In this document: positions 1 to 7,431 of the stretch, one piece after another
Layout of the letters: every line of letters begins with the position of its first letter
Numbering within the stretch: the first letter of the stretch is position 1
Origin: an uncultured Sphingobium sp.
Lineage (GTDB): Bacteria > Pseudomonadota > Alphaproteobacteria > Sphingomonadales > Sphingomonadaceae
Assembly: GCA_946479185.1 (NCBI GenBank)
Contig: CAMLFF010000061.1
Span: forward strand, 1-11,994
Length of the DNA: 11,994 nt
Direction of reading: 5' to 3'
Made by a program: the position numbers and the translations under genes
The notes under the pieces: generated by a model
Database searches by the model: none
What the model saw: the letters and a program-made list of their open reading frames with translations, nothing else
What the model was told of the DNA's origin: nothing

Positions 1-1
1 C

Positions 2-322
2 GAGACGATCCGCAAAGTGCTCATCCCCGCCGCCCTGCCCGGCGTCGTCGGCGGCATTTTGCTGGCCGTCAGCCGCGCCATTGGCGAGACGATGATCGTG
101 GTGATGGCAGCAGGCCTTGCTGCCAACCTCACGCTCAACCCCTTCGCCAGCGTCACCACCGTGACCACGCAGATGGTGCAACTCCTCACCGGCGATCAGG
201 AGTTTGACAGCGCCAAGACGCTGGCCGCCTTCGCCTTGGGGCTTGTGCTGTTCATTGTCACCTTGCTGCTGAACATCGTCGCCCTGCGCGTCGTGAAGAA
301 ATATCGGGAGGCTTACGAATGA
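2..322 (+). CDS. pstC: Phosphate ABC transporter permease PstC, C-terminal part (5' truncated by window)
   Basis: This is the last 106 residues of an inner-membrane permease subunit of the PstSCAB high-affinity phosphate importer. The frame is open from base 2 with no start inside the window. The visible part begins within the cytoplasmic EAA loop that contacts the ATPase (ETIRKVLIPAALPG) and continues into SRAIGETMIVVMAAG, a stretch typical of PstC/PstA. A last hydrophobic segment (roughly LAAFALGLVLFIVTLLLNIVAL) precedes a basic tail, [10 protein letters not shown]. The stop TGA at 320-322 overlaps the pstA start ATG (319-321) in an ATGA junction, so the two permeases are translationally coupled. 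Assignment to PstC rather than PstA rests on order: the next gene is clearly PstA. The promoter and any pstS lie outside the window. Confidence 0.93.
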   Translation, partial: ETIRKVLIPAALPGVVGGILLAVSRAIGETMIVVMAAGLAANLTLNPFASVTTVTTQMVQLLTGDQEFDSAKTLAAFALGLVLFIVTLLLNIVALRVVKKYREAYE

Positions 323-1611
323 GCGTGAAAACAGCTCTCGATCGCAGCGATAGCGATTTGCGCGCGCGGCGTGCACCCACGGACTGGCAGGGCAAAGCCA
401 TGCAGCGCCGCATTGCGGGTCGCTATGCGTCCGAACGTCGCTTCAGGCTTTTGGGCCTTGCTGCGGTTGCCCTCTCCGGCGGGTTCCTCCTGTTCCTCAT
501 CGTCTCGATGATGTCGAACGGCCTGCGCGGCTTCACCCAGACGCAGATCGATCTCACCATCGATTTCCCCCGCTCGGCCATATTGGTCGACCCTGCCATG
601 ATCGCCAGCAATGGCGAGCAGGTGCTGGCCAATGCCAATCTGCCCGGCGTGCTTGATCAGGCAGCGCAAGTGCAGTTCGGGGCGGAGGGCGGACGGCTCT
701 TCTCCACGGGCGCCTCGCTTGGCCTTCGCGATGCCATTTTGGCGGACCCGACGATCCTGACGCGCAAGGTGACCCTCACGCTGCCCGCCTCGTCCGGCAT
801 CGACCTGGCAGTCAAGAGCGATGGCAGCGCTGAGAATGAAGCAGCAGCAGCTCGCCTCAAACAGGCCGGGCTTATCTCCACCGGCTTCAACAGCGGCTTC
901 CTAACCTCCAGCGATGGCACCGATCCAACGATGGTCGGCATTTGGGGCGCGCTCAAAGGCTCGCTGCTCACAATGGCGATCACGCTGGCGCTGAGCTTCC
1001 CCATCGGCGTGTTCACCGCGCTCTATCTGGAAGAATATGCGACGCGGAACCGCTGGACGGACCTCATCGAGGTATCGATCAACAATCTCGCGGCTGTTCC
1101 TTCCATCATCTTCGGTCTGCTTGGCCTCTCCATCTTCCTAAACCTGATGCACTTGCCTCGATCAGCCCCGCTGGTGGGCGGCATCACGCTGGCGCTGATG
1201 ACGATGCCAGTGATCGTGATTGCCGGGCGCAACGCCATCAAGGCCGTTCCACCCTCCATCCGCGATGCAGCGCTCGGCATTGGTGCTTCCCCAGTGCAGG
1301 TGGTGTTCCATCATGTGCTGCCGCTGGCGCTGCCCGGCATCCTCACCGGCACCATCATCGGCATGGCCCGCGCGCTTGGCGAAACCGCGCCACTGCTGAT
1401 GATCGGCATGCGCGCCTTCGTCGCCCAGCCGCCCGGCGGCTTTACCGATCCATCATCGGTGCTGCCGGTGCAGATTTTCCTATGGTCCGATGAAGTCGGC
1501 AGAGGCTTTGTCGAAAAGACATCAGCGGCGATCATCGTGCTGCTGCTCTTCCTGCTGACGATGAACAGCATCGCCATCTACCTGCGTAACAAGTTCGAGA
1601 AGAAGTGGTGA
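319..1611 (+). CDS. pstA: Phosphate ABC transporter permease PstA, long form with N-terminal extension
   Basis: Second membrane subunit of the PstSCAB phosphate importer. At 430 residues it is much longer than the roughly 300-residue enterobacterial PstA. The extra length is a basic cytoplasmic N-terminus, one membrane helix near residues 44-66, and a soluble, probably periplasmic region of about 140 residues (roughly 67-208). This resembles the DUF3333-type extension of alphaproteobacterial PstA. The permease core follows from about residue 210, with helices near 212-237, 255-277, 284-303, 333-365 and 401-423. The EAA loop that docks on PstB is seen as [14 protein letters not shown] (314 onward), followed by [15 protein letters not shown] at 319 overlaps the pstC stop. 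The 3' end overlaps the possible GTG starts of pstB. The identity is secure; the role of the extension is unknown. Confidence 0.96.
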   Translation: MSVKTALDRSDSDLRARRAPTDWQGKAMQRRIAGRYASERRFRLLGLAAVALSGGFLLFLIVSMMSNGLRGFTQTQIDLTIDFPRSAILVDPAMIASNGEQVLANANLPGVLDQAAQVQFGAEGGRLFSTGASLGLRDAILADPTILTRKVTLTLPASSGIDLAVKSDGSAENEAAAARLKQAGLISTGFNSGFLTSSDGTDPTMVGIWGALKGSLLTMAITLALSFPIGVFTALYLEEYATRNRWTDLIEVSINNLAAVPSIIFGLLGLSIFLNLMHLPRSAPLVGGITLALMTMPVIVIAGRNAIKAVPPSIRDAALGIGASPVQVVFHHVLPLALPGILTGTIIGMARALGETAPLLMIGMRAFVAQPPGGFTDPSSVLPVQIFLWSDEVGRGFVEKTSAAIIVLLLFLLTMNSIAIYLRNKFEKKW

Positions 1612-2396
1612 ACCGACCCATGGCCGATATGCAGACCACCAATCACAAAATGACCGCGCGCGGCGTGAACGTCTATTATGGCGAGAAGCAGGCGATCGAT
1701 AATGTTTCGATCGACGTGGATCTCGACAATGTAACGGCTTTCATCGGCCCCTCGGGCTGCGGGAAATCCACCTTCCTGCGCACGCTCAACCGCATGAACG
1801 ACACGGTCGCCAGCGCTCGCGTGGAAGGCGTGATCACGCTCGATGGCGATGATATCTACTCATCCGGCATGGATGTGGTGCAACTGCGCGCGCGCGTTGG
1901 CATGGTGTTCCAGAAGCCCAATCCGTTTCCCAAGTCGATCTACGAGAATATCGCTTATGGCCCGCGCATTCATGGCCTCGCGACCGGCAAGGCTGAACTG
2001 GACGAGATCGTCGAAAAGTCTCTGCGCCGCGCTGGCCTCTGGGATGAGGTGAAGGATCGCCTGCAGGACAGCGGCACCGCGCTCTCAGGCGGCCAACAGC
2101 AGCGCCTGTGCATTGGCCGCGCGATTGCGGTCGATCCTGAAGTCATTCTGATGGACGAGCCCTGCTCCGCGCTCGACCCAATTGCGACCGCCAAGATCGA
2201 GGAACTGATCCTGGATCTACGCGGCAATTACGCGATCGTAATCGTGACGCATAATATGCAGCAGGCAGCGCGCGTTTCGCAGCGCACGGCCTTCTTCCAC
2301 TTGGGCAAGCTGATCGAGCAAGGCCCGACGACGGAAATCTTCACGAACCCGAAAGAAGAGCGCACCAAAGATTATATCACGGGTCGCTACGGCTGA
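1605..2396 (+). CDS. pstB: Phosphate ABC transporter ATP-binding protein PstB
   Basis: Cytoplasmic ATPase that powers the PstCA channel. All nucleotide-binding motifs are present (numbering from GTG 1605): Walker [10 protein letters not shown] at 48-56, the PstB-specific [15 protein letters not shown]-loop region, signature LSGGQQQR at 160-167, Walker B VILMDEP at 180-186, and the switch histidine in VTHNMQQA. The C-terminal DYITGRYG is typical of PstB. The start is uncertain. GTG 1605 and GTG 1608 overlap the end of pstA; GTG 1608 has a GAGAAG at 1597-1602 about five bases upstream. ATG 1620 (MADMQTT) is also possible but lacks a well-spaced ribosome site. Either way the gene is coupled to pstA. 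The length fits the family (about 255-265). Confidence 0.97.
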   Translation: MVNRPMADMQTTNHKMTARGVNVYYGEKQAIDNVSIDVDLDNVTAFIGPSGCGKSTFLRTLNRMNDTVASARVEGVITLDGDDIYSSGMDVVQLRARVGMVFQKPNPFPKSIYENIAYGPRIHGLATGKAELDEIVEKSLRRAGLWDEVKDRLQDSGTALSGGQQQRLCIGRAIAVDPEVILMDEPCSALDPIATAKIEELILDLRGNYAIVIVTHNMQQAARVSQRTAFFHLGKLIEQGPTTEIFTNPKEERTKDYITGRYG

Positions 2397-2427
2397 TCGC
2401 GCGCAAACGGATGGACAGGAACAAGTC

Positions 2428-3126
2428 ATGACAGACCATACAGTCAAGGCGTTCGACGATGATATCAACACGTTGCGCGCGCTCGTCGCCGAGATGGGCG
2501 GCCTTACCGAAGATGCGATCGACAATGCCATGAAGGCATTGACCACGCGCGATGTCGCGCTCGCGAACGTCGTCATCGCAGGCGATACGCGGATCGACGA
2601 GCTGGATGCCCGCATCGAGCAACTGGTGGTGCAGACGATCGCTCTGCGCGCGCCAATGGCTGACGATCTGCGTGAGATCATCGCCGTGCTCAAAATCTCC
2701 GGGATTGTCGAGCGCATGGCCGATTATGCCAAGAACATCGCCAAACGTGTTGAAACCGTAACCGCAACGAGCCGTATGGAGCCGCTCTCCCTGCTGCCAT
2801 CAATGGCGCAGATCGCGCGCGAAATGGTGAAGTCTGCACTCGACTCCTTCGCCGCGCGCGATGCCAAGATGGCGCTGGCGGTGATCGACCGGGACCGGGC
2901 GGTGGACGATTTCTACAACTCGATCTTCCGTACGATGGTCACCTTCATGATGGAAAATCAGAAGATGATCACCGAGAGCGCGCATGTGCTGTTCATCGCC
3001 AAAAATCTTGAGCGTATTGGCGATCATGCAACGAACATCGCCGAGATGGTGCATTATGTCGCAACGGGAGCCAAGCCGCCCGAACGCGAGAAGCATAGCT
3101 CCATTGACCCGATGACGGACGCTTGA
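2428..3126 (+). CDS. phoU: Phosphate signalling complex protein PhoU
   Basis: Cytoplasmic negative regulator that couples the state of the Pst transporter to the PhoR/PhoB phosphate response. The 232-residue length is normal. Two homologous three-helix PhoU repeats are visible, each with the conserved metal-binding-type motif: IVERMADYAKNIAKRV near 93-108 and NLERIGDHATNIAEMV near 193-208. The downstream D-x-x-x-D type acidic stretch (DRDRAVDDFYNSIF) is also characteristic. ATG 2428 has an AGGA about eight bases upstream. It lies 31 bases after pstB, and its TGA stop overlaps the most upstream possible phoB start, so it belongs to the same operon. Confidence 0.96.
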   Translation: MTDHTVKAFDDDINTLRALVAEMGGLTEDAIDNAMKALTTRDVALANVVIAGDTRIDELDARIEQLVVQTIALRAPMADDLREIIAVLKISGIVERMADYAKNIAKRVETVTATSRMEPLSLLPSMAQIAREMVKSALDSFAARDAKMALAVIDRDRAVDDFYNSIFRTMVTFMMENQKMITESAHVLFIAKNLERIGDHATNIAEMVHYVATGAKPPEREKHSSIDPMTDA

Positions 3127-3824
3127 CCGTGGCGCGGGCAAAAATGCTGCTGGTCGAGGATGATGCAGCCCTCGCGGAGCTGCTGACCTGGCATTTCCAG
3201 CGAGAAGATTTCGACGTGGCGCAGACGCCGGATGGCGAGGAAGCGCTGATCATGGCGCAGGAGCGCACGCCCGATATCGTGCTGCTTGACTGGATGGTCG
3301 AGAATCTCTCCGGCATCGAAGTATGCCGCCGCCTGCGCCGGATGAACGAGACAGCCAACGTGCCGATCATCATGCTCACTGCCCGTGGCGAGGAGGAAGA
3401 TCGCGTGCGCGGGCTGGAGACCGGCGCAGACGATTATGTCACCAAGCCGTTCAGCCCGCGTGAACTGATCGCGCGCGTCAATGCTGTGCTGCGCCGTGTG
3501 CGCCCGGCGCTGGCGGGTGAGATGCTCACCTTTGGCGATCTGGAGATGGACACGGTCGCCCATAAGGTGCGCCGCTCCGGCGAGCTCATTCCGCTCGGGC
3601 CTACGGAGTTCCGCCTGCTGCGCCATCTGCTGGAGCATCCCGGCTGGGTGTTCTCACGCGAGCGTTTGCTCGACAGCGTGTGGGGTCAGGATAGCGAAAT
3701 CGAACTGCGCACCGTGGACGTGCATATCCGCCGTCTGCGCAAGGCGATCAATGCAGGCGAGCGGCCGGACATTATCCGCACCGTCCGCTCAGCAGGCTAT
3801 TCGCTGGATGCCGACGCGGCCTGA
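3123..3824 (+). CDS. phoB: Phosphate regulon response regulator PhoB (OmpR/PhoB family)
   Basis: DNA-binding response regulator that activates the Pho regulon when phosphorylated. The receiver domain spans about residues 7-122, with acidic pocket D13/D14, phosphoacceptor D56 in VLLDWM, T86 in MLTARGEEED and K108 in YVTKPFSPREL. The C-terminal winged-helix domain (about 133-230) shows LTFGDLEMD, the GPTEFRLLRHLLEHPG helix, and the recognition segment ELRTVDVHIRRLRKAI. Its position directly after phoU identifies it as PhoB rather than a paralogue. TTG 3123 overlaps the phoU stop (TTGA); GTG 3129 (MARAKML) is an equally plausible start. No clear ribosome site is seen, so translation probably depends on coupling with phoU. 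It converges with the porin gene, with six bases between the stops. Confidence 0.95.
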   Translation: MTVARAKMLLVEDDAALAELLTWHFQREDFDVAQTPDGEEALIMAQERTPDIVLLDWMVENLSGIEVCRRLRRMNETANVPIIMLTARGEEEDRVRGLETGADDYVTKPFSPRELIARVNAVLRRVRPALAGEMLTFGDLEMDTVAHKVRRSGELIPLGPTEFRLLRHLLEHPGWVFSRERLLDSVWGQDSEIELRTVDVHIRRLRKAINAGERPDIIRTVRSAGYSLDADAA

Positions 3825-3850
3825 GCGCGCTTAAAAATCATATTGCGCGC
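3825..3850. terminator. Weak inverted repeat between convergent phoB and porin genes
   Basis: GCGCGC at 3825-3830 can pair with GCGCGC at 3845-3850 around a 14-base A/T-rich loop that contains the porin stop codon. It sits exactly where two converging transcripts must end, and no other hairpin is seen in the six-base gap. It lacks a U-tract on either side, and GCGCGC is common in this genome, so a terminator role is only a possibility. Confidence 0.22.
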
Positions 3851-5195
3851 GCAGACCGAACACGTCCGCGCCATAATCATCCTGTGTGCCCGCGAGGATT
3901 GGCGTGTCGCTCACCTGCACGCGCACATAGTTGGCGAGGAACTTCATATGCTCGATGGGCACCCACACGAGTGAAGCGCCATAGCTGCGTTGGGAGCCGC
4001 CAATCACGCCCGCACGATTTAGATCCAGAAAGTCATAGCGCGCGTTGATCTGCCAGGCGCCTGAGCCGCCCTTGTCGAGCCCGCGTATGGGCTTCATCGT
4101 ACCGAACGCGCCGTCACGATATGGCCGCCCTTTGGCGCCAGCAATCACATAGCCGATCTCGCCATAGCCGCCAAAGAAGGTTGGGTCCGCGAGTCCGGGC
4201 CGCGCGACTTTCTGCCAATAGGCTTCAGATGCAACGTGGATAGGCCCGCGCGCTAAGCCGAATTCAAGCCCATAGCCCGTTTCCGCCGTGGCGCTGAATG
4301 CTCTGGTATCGACAAAGCGCACATCAGTCGTGCGAGCGGCGGGCCGCGCGCGATATCGTAACGTGGTGGCCACGTCATTCAGTTCGCGATGATGCACGGA
4401 ACCGCCGAAATGCAATTGCGTCTCGCCAAGCTTGGGCATTGCGACAACCCGGGTCTCCAGCGAGTAGCTGTTTGCCGATATGCCCGAGCCGAGCGTTTCA
4501 AGATCGTCCGAGAAAATGCCAGCGCTCAGCAGGAAGATGTCCTTGCTATATTCTGCGGAAAGACCAAGCCGACGCTCGAACCCGAAGGCCTGAATGAAGG
4601 CTGCGCGCTCAAGGAAGGACGTGTCCAGGTCGCTGCTCACATCTTCCAGCGTCGTCATGCGGTGATGACCGAGCGTGAGCGTAAGCGCGCCCGTCTCATA
4701 GGTGATCCAGGCATCGGTGAATTGCGGGGTGCCGGATGCGAAATCAAACTCCAGCCGATAACCAATGCCGCCCCCGAGCGCGCCATCCACGCCCAGAAAG
4801 GCGCGGCGCACATCGGCTGACCAGCCCAGCGTCGCGGCGCCATTGCCAGCCGGGCGAGAGATATTATTGCTATCAAACTGCAAGCGGCCGCGAGGCTTGA
4901 ACATCAACCCGTCGCTGCGCGTGAACTGGGGAGCGCCTCTCCACTGGATTTTGGTGGGCAACTCAGCAGCTGGCGCTGGCGTGGCCGACGCAGCCAAAGG
5001 CGCCGGAGCGGGCGCTGGCGCTGGCACTGGCGCAGTCTCAACCTTATTGAGCCGCGCCTCCATGCTTTCCAAAGCACTGCGCAACCGAGCGATTTCCGCA
5101 CGCAGAGCGGCGACATCGTCCTGCTGCGCAAAAGCCGATGAAGGCGCGATCGCGCAGGACGCTGCGAGCAGGGATGATAGAAAGCGCTTGTTCAA
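3831..5195 (-). CDS. Outer-membrane porin, OprO/OprP (phosphate-selective) type
   Basis: Predicted outer-membrane beta-barrel porin of 454 residues. From the TTG start at 5195 the protein begins MNKRFLSSLLAAS, a classic signal peptide ending in SAFA before Q24. Next come a short coiled coil (about 28-53, VAALRAEIARLRSALESMEA), an Ala/Pro-rich linker (55-80) and a barrel of alternating strands, ending in a terminal aromatic YDF expected for Bam-dependent insertion. The start is set by GGAG (plus-strand CTCC 5205-5208) nine bases upstream; longer in-frame versions back to 5315 would bury the signal peptide and are unlikely. The coiled-coil plus Porin_O_P-style architecture matches phosphate/polyphosphate porins of Gram-negatives. 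Its position beside pst-phoU-phoB and the upstream Pho-box-like repeats support phosphate uptake; specificity itself is inferred. Confidence 0.85.
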   Translation of the reverse strand: MNKRFLSSLLAASCAIAPSSAFAQQDDVAALRAEIARLRSALESMEARLNKVETAPVPAPAPAPAPLAASATPAPAAELPTKIQWRGAPQFTRSDGLMFKPRGRLQFDSNNISRPAGNGAATLGWSADVRRAFLGVDGALGGGIGYRLEFDFASGTPQFTDAWITYETGALTLTLGHHRMTTLEDVSSDLDTSFLERAAFIQAFGFERRLGLSAEYSKDIFLLSAGIFSDDLETLGSGISANSYSLETRVVAMPKLGETQLHFGGSVHHRELNDVATTLRYRARPAARTTDVRFVDTRAFSATAETGYGLEFGLARGPIHVASEAYWQKVARPGLADPTFFGGYGEIGYVIAGAKGRPYRDGAFGTMKPIRGLDKGGSGAWQINARYDFLDLNRAGVIGGSQRSYGASLVWVPIEHMKFLANYVRVQVSDTPILAGTQDDYGADVFGLRAQYDF

Positions 5196-5234
5196 GATCG
5201 TCGGCTCCAGCAATCCGGTGGCATGCGCGCCGAT

Positions 5235-5274
5235 ATGACAGTTTTGTTGCTGATTTGCGACAAAGACGTGACGT
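5235..5274 (-). promoter_or_regulatory. Candidate Pho box (PhoB binding site) upstream of the porin gene
   Basis: Read on the minus strand, four seven-base elements follow one another at an exact 11-base period: ACGTCAC (5274-5268), TTGTCGC (5263-5257), CAGCAAC (5252-5246) and CTGTCAT (5241-5235). The last is a perfect match to the CTGTCAT half-site of the enterobacterial/alphaproteobacterial Pho box; the others match at 4, 4 and 3 of 7 positions. The spacers AAAT and AAAA are A/T-rich as expected. The box ends 39 bases before the TTG start. No good -10 hexamer is evident, and the middle repeats are weak, so the assignment is tentative. Confidence 0.5.
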
Positions 5275-5293
5275 ACCAACATGGTCAGACCGA

Positions 5294-5310
5294 CGCTGTG
5301 CAGCACAGCG
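5294..5310. terminator. Perfect 7-bp hairpin between the DUF2794 gene and the porin gene
   Basis: CGCTGTG (5294-5300) and CACAGCG (5304-5310) are perfect inverse complements around a three-base CAG loop. It lies 77 bases downstream of the DUF2794 stop and upstream of the candidate Pho box, so it could end the cysE-DUF2794 transcript before the porin promoter. No run of U follows on the minus strand, so a regulatory-protein site or no function at all are alternatives. Confidence 0.35.
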
Positions 5311-5387
5311 CTCATTCATCCCTATCTATCAGTGATTTGCGTCTTGCTCATGTCTTCGGGCAAATGCCGAAATGCCGCGACGCTCGA

Positions 5388-5759
5388 TCAATCTTCAATG
5401 AGTTTGAGTAGGCGGCGCTCAACGGGCGCCAGAATTCCGGCCAGTTCCTGCCCGCGCTTGAGCACGGTGCCATTCTCGCCGAACAGCGCCCACATGCCCT
5501 GCCGATTGCGCAGGGATGGGCGCTTCTCGATACGATACTCAGGCCGCTCTGCAGCGCGGCGGAAGGCCGAGAAAATCGCAACCTCGCGATTGAGGTCGAT
5601 TGCATAGTCGCGCCATTTCCCCGCCGTCACCATGCGACCATAAAGGTCCATGATGCGGGAGAGCTCAAGGCGATCAAAGGCAGTTTGCGTCGGCCCGCTG
5701 CCCAACCCTCCGCTGCCGAACCCTGAACCTGAGCGAGGAAAGGGTGTGACGTTACTCAT
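5388..5759 (-). CDS. DUF2794 family protein
   Basis: Small cytoplasmic protein of 123 residues from ATG 5759. A Gly/Pro/Ser-rich disordered N-terminus (about 1-27) leads into a conserved core: FDRLELSRIMDLYGRMVTAG, then WRDYAIDLNREVAIFSAFRR, then YRIEKRPSLRNRQGMWALFG, ending in an ERRLLKLIE helix. I recognise this as the alphaproteobacterial DUF2794 family; its function is not known. There is no signal peptide, membrane segment or catalytic signature. Its ATG overlaps the cysE stop by one base (TGATG), so it is translated with cysE. Several ORFs on the opposite strand here are shadows. Confidence 0.85.
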   Translation of the reverse strand: MSNVTPFPRSGSGFGSGGLGSGPTQTAFDRLELSRIMDLYGRMVTAGKWRDYAIDLNREVAIFSAFRRAAERPEYRIEKRPSLRNRQGMWALFGENGTVLKRGQELAGILAPVERRLLKLIED

Positions 5760-6460
5760 CAAGCCGATGTGCGGCTCTGGTTATCGCGCCGCTCGGCCCG
5801 TTCCTCGTCCAGTTCGCGCGTCAGTTCGGCCAGGCGCTTGCTCAGCACCTCCACTTCGCACTGGAGAATCTCCAGCTTCTGTGTTGCCGGATCATAAGTC
5901 TCGCTGCACGGCGTGCCATAAGGCGTGAACGGCTTCTGATATTCCTTGGCGTCCATCAAAATCGGTCTGGCGGGAATGCCCACCATCACGGCGCCCGCCG
6001 GAACGTCCTTCGTCACCACGGCATTGGCACCCACGCGGGCGCGCGCGCCGACGATGATTGGCCCGAGCACTTGCGAACCGGAGCCGATGATCGCCCCATC
6101 GCAAATCGTCGGGTGGCGCTTGCCGGCAATCCCATTCGCAGGATCGGTCCCTCCCAGCGTGACGCATTGGTAAATCGTCACATTGTCGCCAATGAGCGCG
6201 GTCTCGCCAATCACGGTAAAACCATGATCGATGAAGAAGTTTTTGCCAATCGTGGCGCCGGGATGGATATCAATCGCGGTGAGAAAGCGCGAAAAATGGT
6301 TGATGAAGCGCGCCAGAAAATAAAGCCGCGCCTTAAAGAGCCGGTGAGCAATGCGGTGCAAGCCAAGCGCTAACACCCCGGGATAAAGCAAAATTTCCAG
6401 CCGGGAACGGGGCGCGGGATCGCGCTCTTTCACGGAATCGAGGTAGGACAATAGCCCCAT
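5759..6460 (-). CDS. cysE: Serine O-acetyltransferase, EpsC/CysE type
   Basis: Transfers acetyl from acetyl-CoA to L-serine, giving O-acetylserine, the first committed step of cysteine synthesis, in the cytoplasm. The 233-residue protein has an alpha-helical N-terminus ([19 protein letters not shown]) and a left-handed beta-helix of hexapeptide repeats from about residue 60. Conserved residues by homology are D64/H66 (IDIHPGA), D78-H79 (IDHG, the likely catalytic pair) and H116 (KRHP), followed by GIPARPI. It is the short EpsC-like form. A charged C-terminal tail (about 190-228) looks like a coiled coil. ATG 6460 is chosen because AAGGGG lies nine bases upstream and because it begins at the family N-terminus; a TTG at 6487 has no ribosome site. 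It overlaps the DUF2794 gene downstream and is divergent from the TauE gene. Confidence 0.93.
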   Translation of the reverse strand: MGLLSYLDSVKERDPAPRSRLEILLYPGVLALGLHRIAHRLFKARLYFLARFINHFSRFLTAIDIHPGATIGKNFFIDHGFTVIGETALIGDNVTIYQCVTLGGTDPANGIAGKRHPTICDGAIIGSGSQVLGPIIVGARARVGANAVVTKDVPAGAVMVGIPARPILMDAKEYQKPFTPYGTPCSETYDPATQKLEILQCEVEVLSKRLAELTRELDEERAERRDNQSRTSA

Positions 6461-6616
6461 GACAAAGCGCCCCTTGCTGGCTGACAAGAGCAGCTATCTA
6501 GTAGTGATGCCCCAAAATTTCTAGAGCGTTCAAAAGAAGAGCTGCTGGACAATCTGCTTGCGCCAGCCAAACGGCCAATCTAATTGTCCATTAAATAGAT
6601 AGAGAAGTGGATTCTT

Positions 6617-7384
6617 ATGCCTGAGGCTTGGCTGGATCATCTGTGGCTGCTGCTGCCGTTCATCGCGGTGGGTTTTGGCGCGCAGCTTATCGATGGTGCC
6701 TTGGGCATGGCCTATGGCGTCATCTCCAGCAGCCTCCTGCTCACGCTTGGTGTTCCGCCCAAAGCCGCATCCGCTGGTGTTCACGCAGCCGAGACGTTCA
6801 CGACTGCCGTTTCCGCCGTCAGCCATGTGCTGCACAAAAATGTCGACTGGAAACTGTTCTGGAAGCTACTGCTGCCCGGCATCGTTGGTGGCGTGAGCGG
6901 CGCTTATTTCCTCTCCAATATCGATGGCAATGTCATCCGCCCCTTCATTCTCGCCTATCTCGCCTTCATCGGCATTTGGCTGTTGTACCGCGGCTTGCGC
7001 CACTCCACGCCGCAAGTGCGTGATCCTCGCTATGTCGCCCCGCTTGGGCTTGTCGGGGGCTTTCTCGATGCATCAGGCGGCGGCGGATGGGGGCCGGTTG
7101 TCACCTCCAATCTGCTCATTCAGGGCAGCAGCCCGCGCCACACCATCGGCACGGTCAACACGGTCGAGTTCTTCCTCACCCTGTCGATCAGCATCACCTT
7201 TCTGGTGCATCTTGGCTGGGAGACCTTCACCACGGCTACGGTCGGCCTGCTGATCGGCGGCGTGTTCGCGGCCCCGCTCGGTGCCTGGGTCGCGCGCCAT
7301 ATTCCGGCCCGCCCCTTGCTCATCATGGTCGGCACAGTGCTGACGCTGACCACCGGCTATGGCATTTTGAGCGCCTTGCGCTAA
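6617..7384 (+). CDS. Sulfite exporter TauE/SafE (TSUP) family membrane protein
   Basis: Polytopic inner-membrane protein of 255 residues, with seven or eight hydrophobic segments in two homologous halves. The first half carries GAQLIDGALGMAYGVISSS and VHAAETFTTAVSAVSH; the second carries VGGFLDASGGGGWGPVVTS and GTVNTVEFFLTLSISI. These repeated Gly-rich re-entrant motifs are diagnostic of the TSUP family, whose members move sulfite, sulfoacetate or other organosulfur anions out of the cell. The actual substrate cannot be read from sequence. ATG 6617 has a GAGAAGTGG just upstream (spacing about six). It is divergent from cysE and 47 bases ahead of oxyR on the same strand, so a sulfur or oxidative-stress link is plausible but unproven. 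Confidence 0.9.
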   Translation: MPEAWLDHLWLLLPFIAVGFGAQLIDGALGMAYGVISSSLLLTLGVPPKAASAGVHAAETFTTAVSAVSHVLHKNVDWKLFWKLLLPGIVGGVSGAYFLSNIDGNVIRPFILAYLAFIGIWLLYRGLRHSTPQVRDPRYVAPLGLVGGFLDASGGGGWGPVVTSNLLIQGSSPRHTIGTVNTVEFFLTLSISITFLVHLGWETFTTATVGLLIGGVFAAPLGAWVARHIPARPLLIMVGTVLTLTTGYGILSALR

Positions 7385-7408
7385 TCGGCTGCATCGATTA
7401 AATTGCCA

Positions 7409-7422
7409 TTATCAAATGATAA
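7409..7422. promoter_or_regulatory. Perfect palindrome upstream of oxyR, candidate autoregulatory operator
   Basis: TTATCA (7409-7414) and TGATAA (7417-7422) form a perfect inverted repeat around AA, in the 47-base gap between the TSUP gene and oxyR. It ends nine bases before the oxyR ATG and abuts the likely ribosome site AAGG (7421-7424). The shape T-N-rich-A fits loose LysR-type sites, and OxyR proteins commonly control their own genes. It is not a clear OxyR ATAG array, and TGATAA could instead be part of a -10 region. Confidence 0.35.
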
Positions 7423-7431
7423 GGGCGATCA

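Noticed and set aside
942..1493. 183-codon plus-strand frame inside pstA
   Set aside because: It is rich in Arg, His and Ala with no domain and lies entirely within the clear PstA permease core in another frame.
2428..2445. ATGACAG followed by four bases and TACAGTC, resembling reverse-strand Pho half-sites
   Set aside because: It is the start of the phoU coding sequence (Met-Thr-Asp), the second copy is poor, and no minus-strand gene lies downstream of it.
5196..5315. Longer porin start at 5315
   Set aside because: It would place about 40 residues before a clear signal peptide; the TTG at 5195 has a GGAG nine bases upstream.
6580..6594. CTAA-N7-TTAA, a CtrA-like pair upstream of the TSUP gene
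   Set aside because: One mismatch in the first box and no C after the second; a single degenerate copy in an A/T-rich leader is weak evidence.
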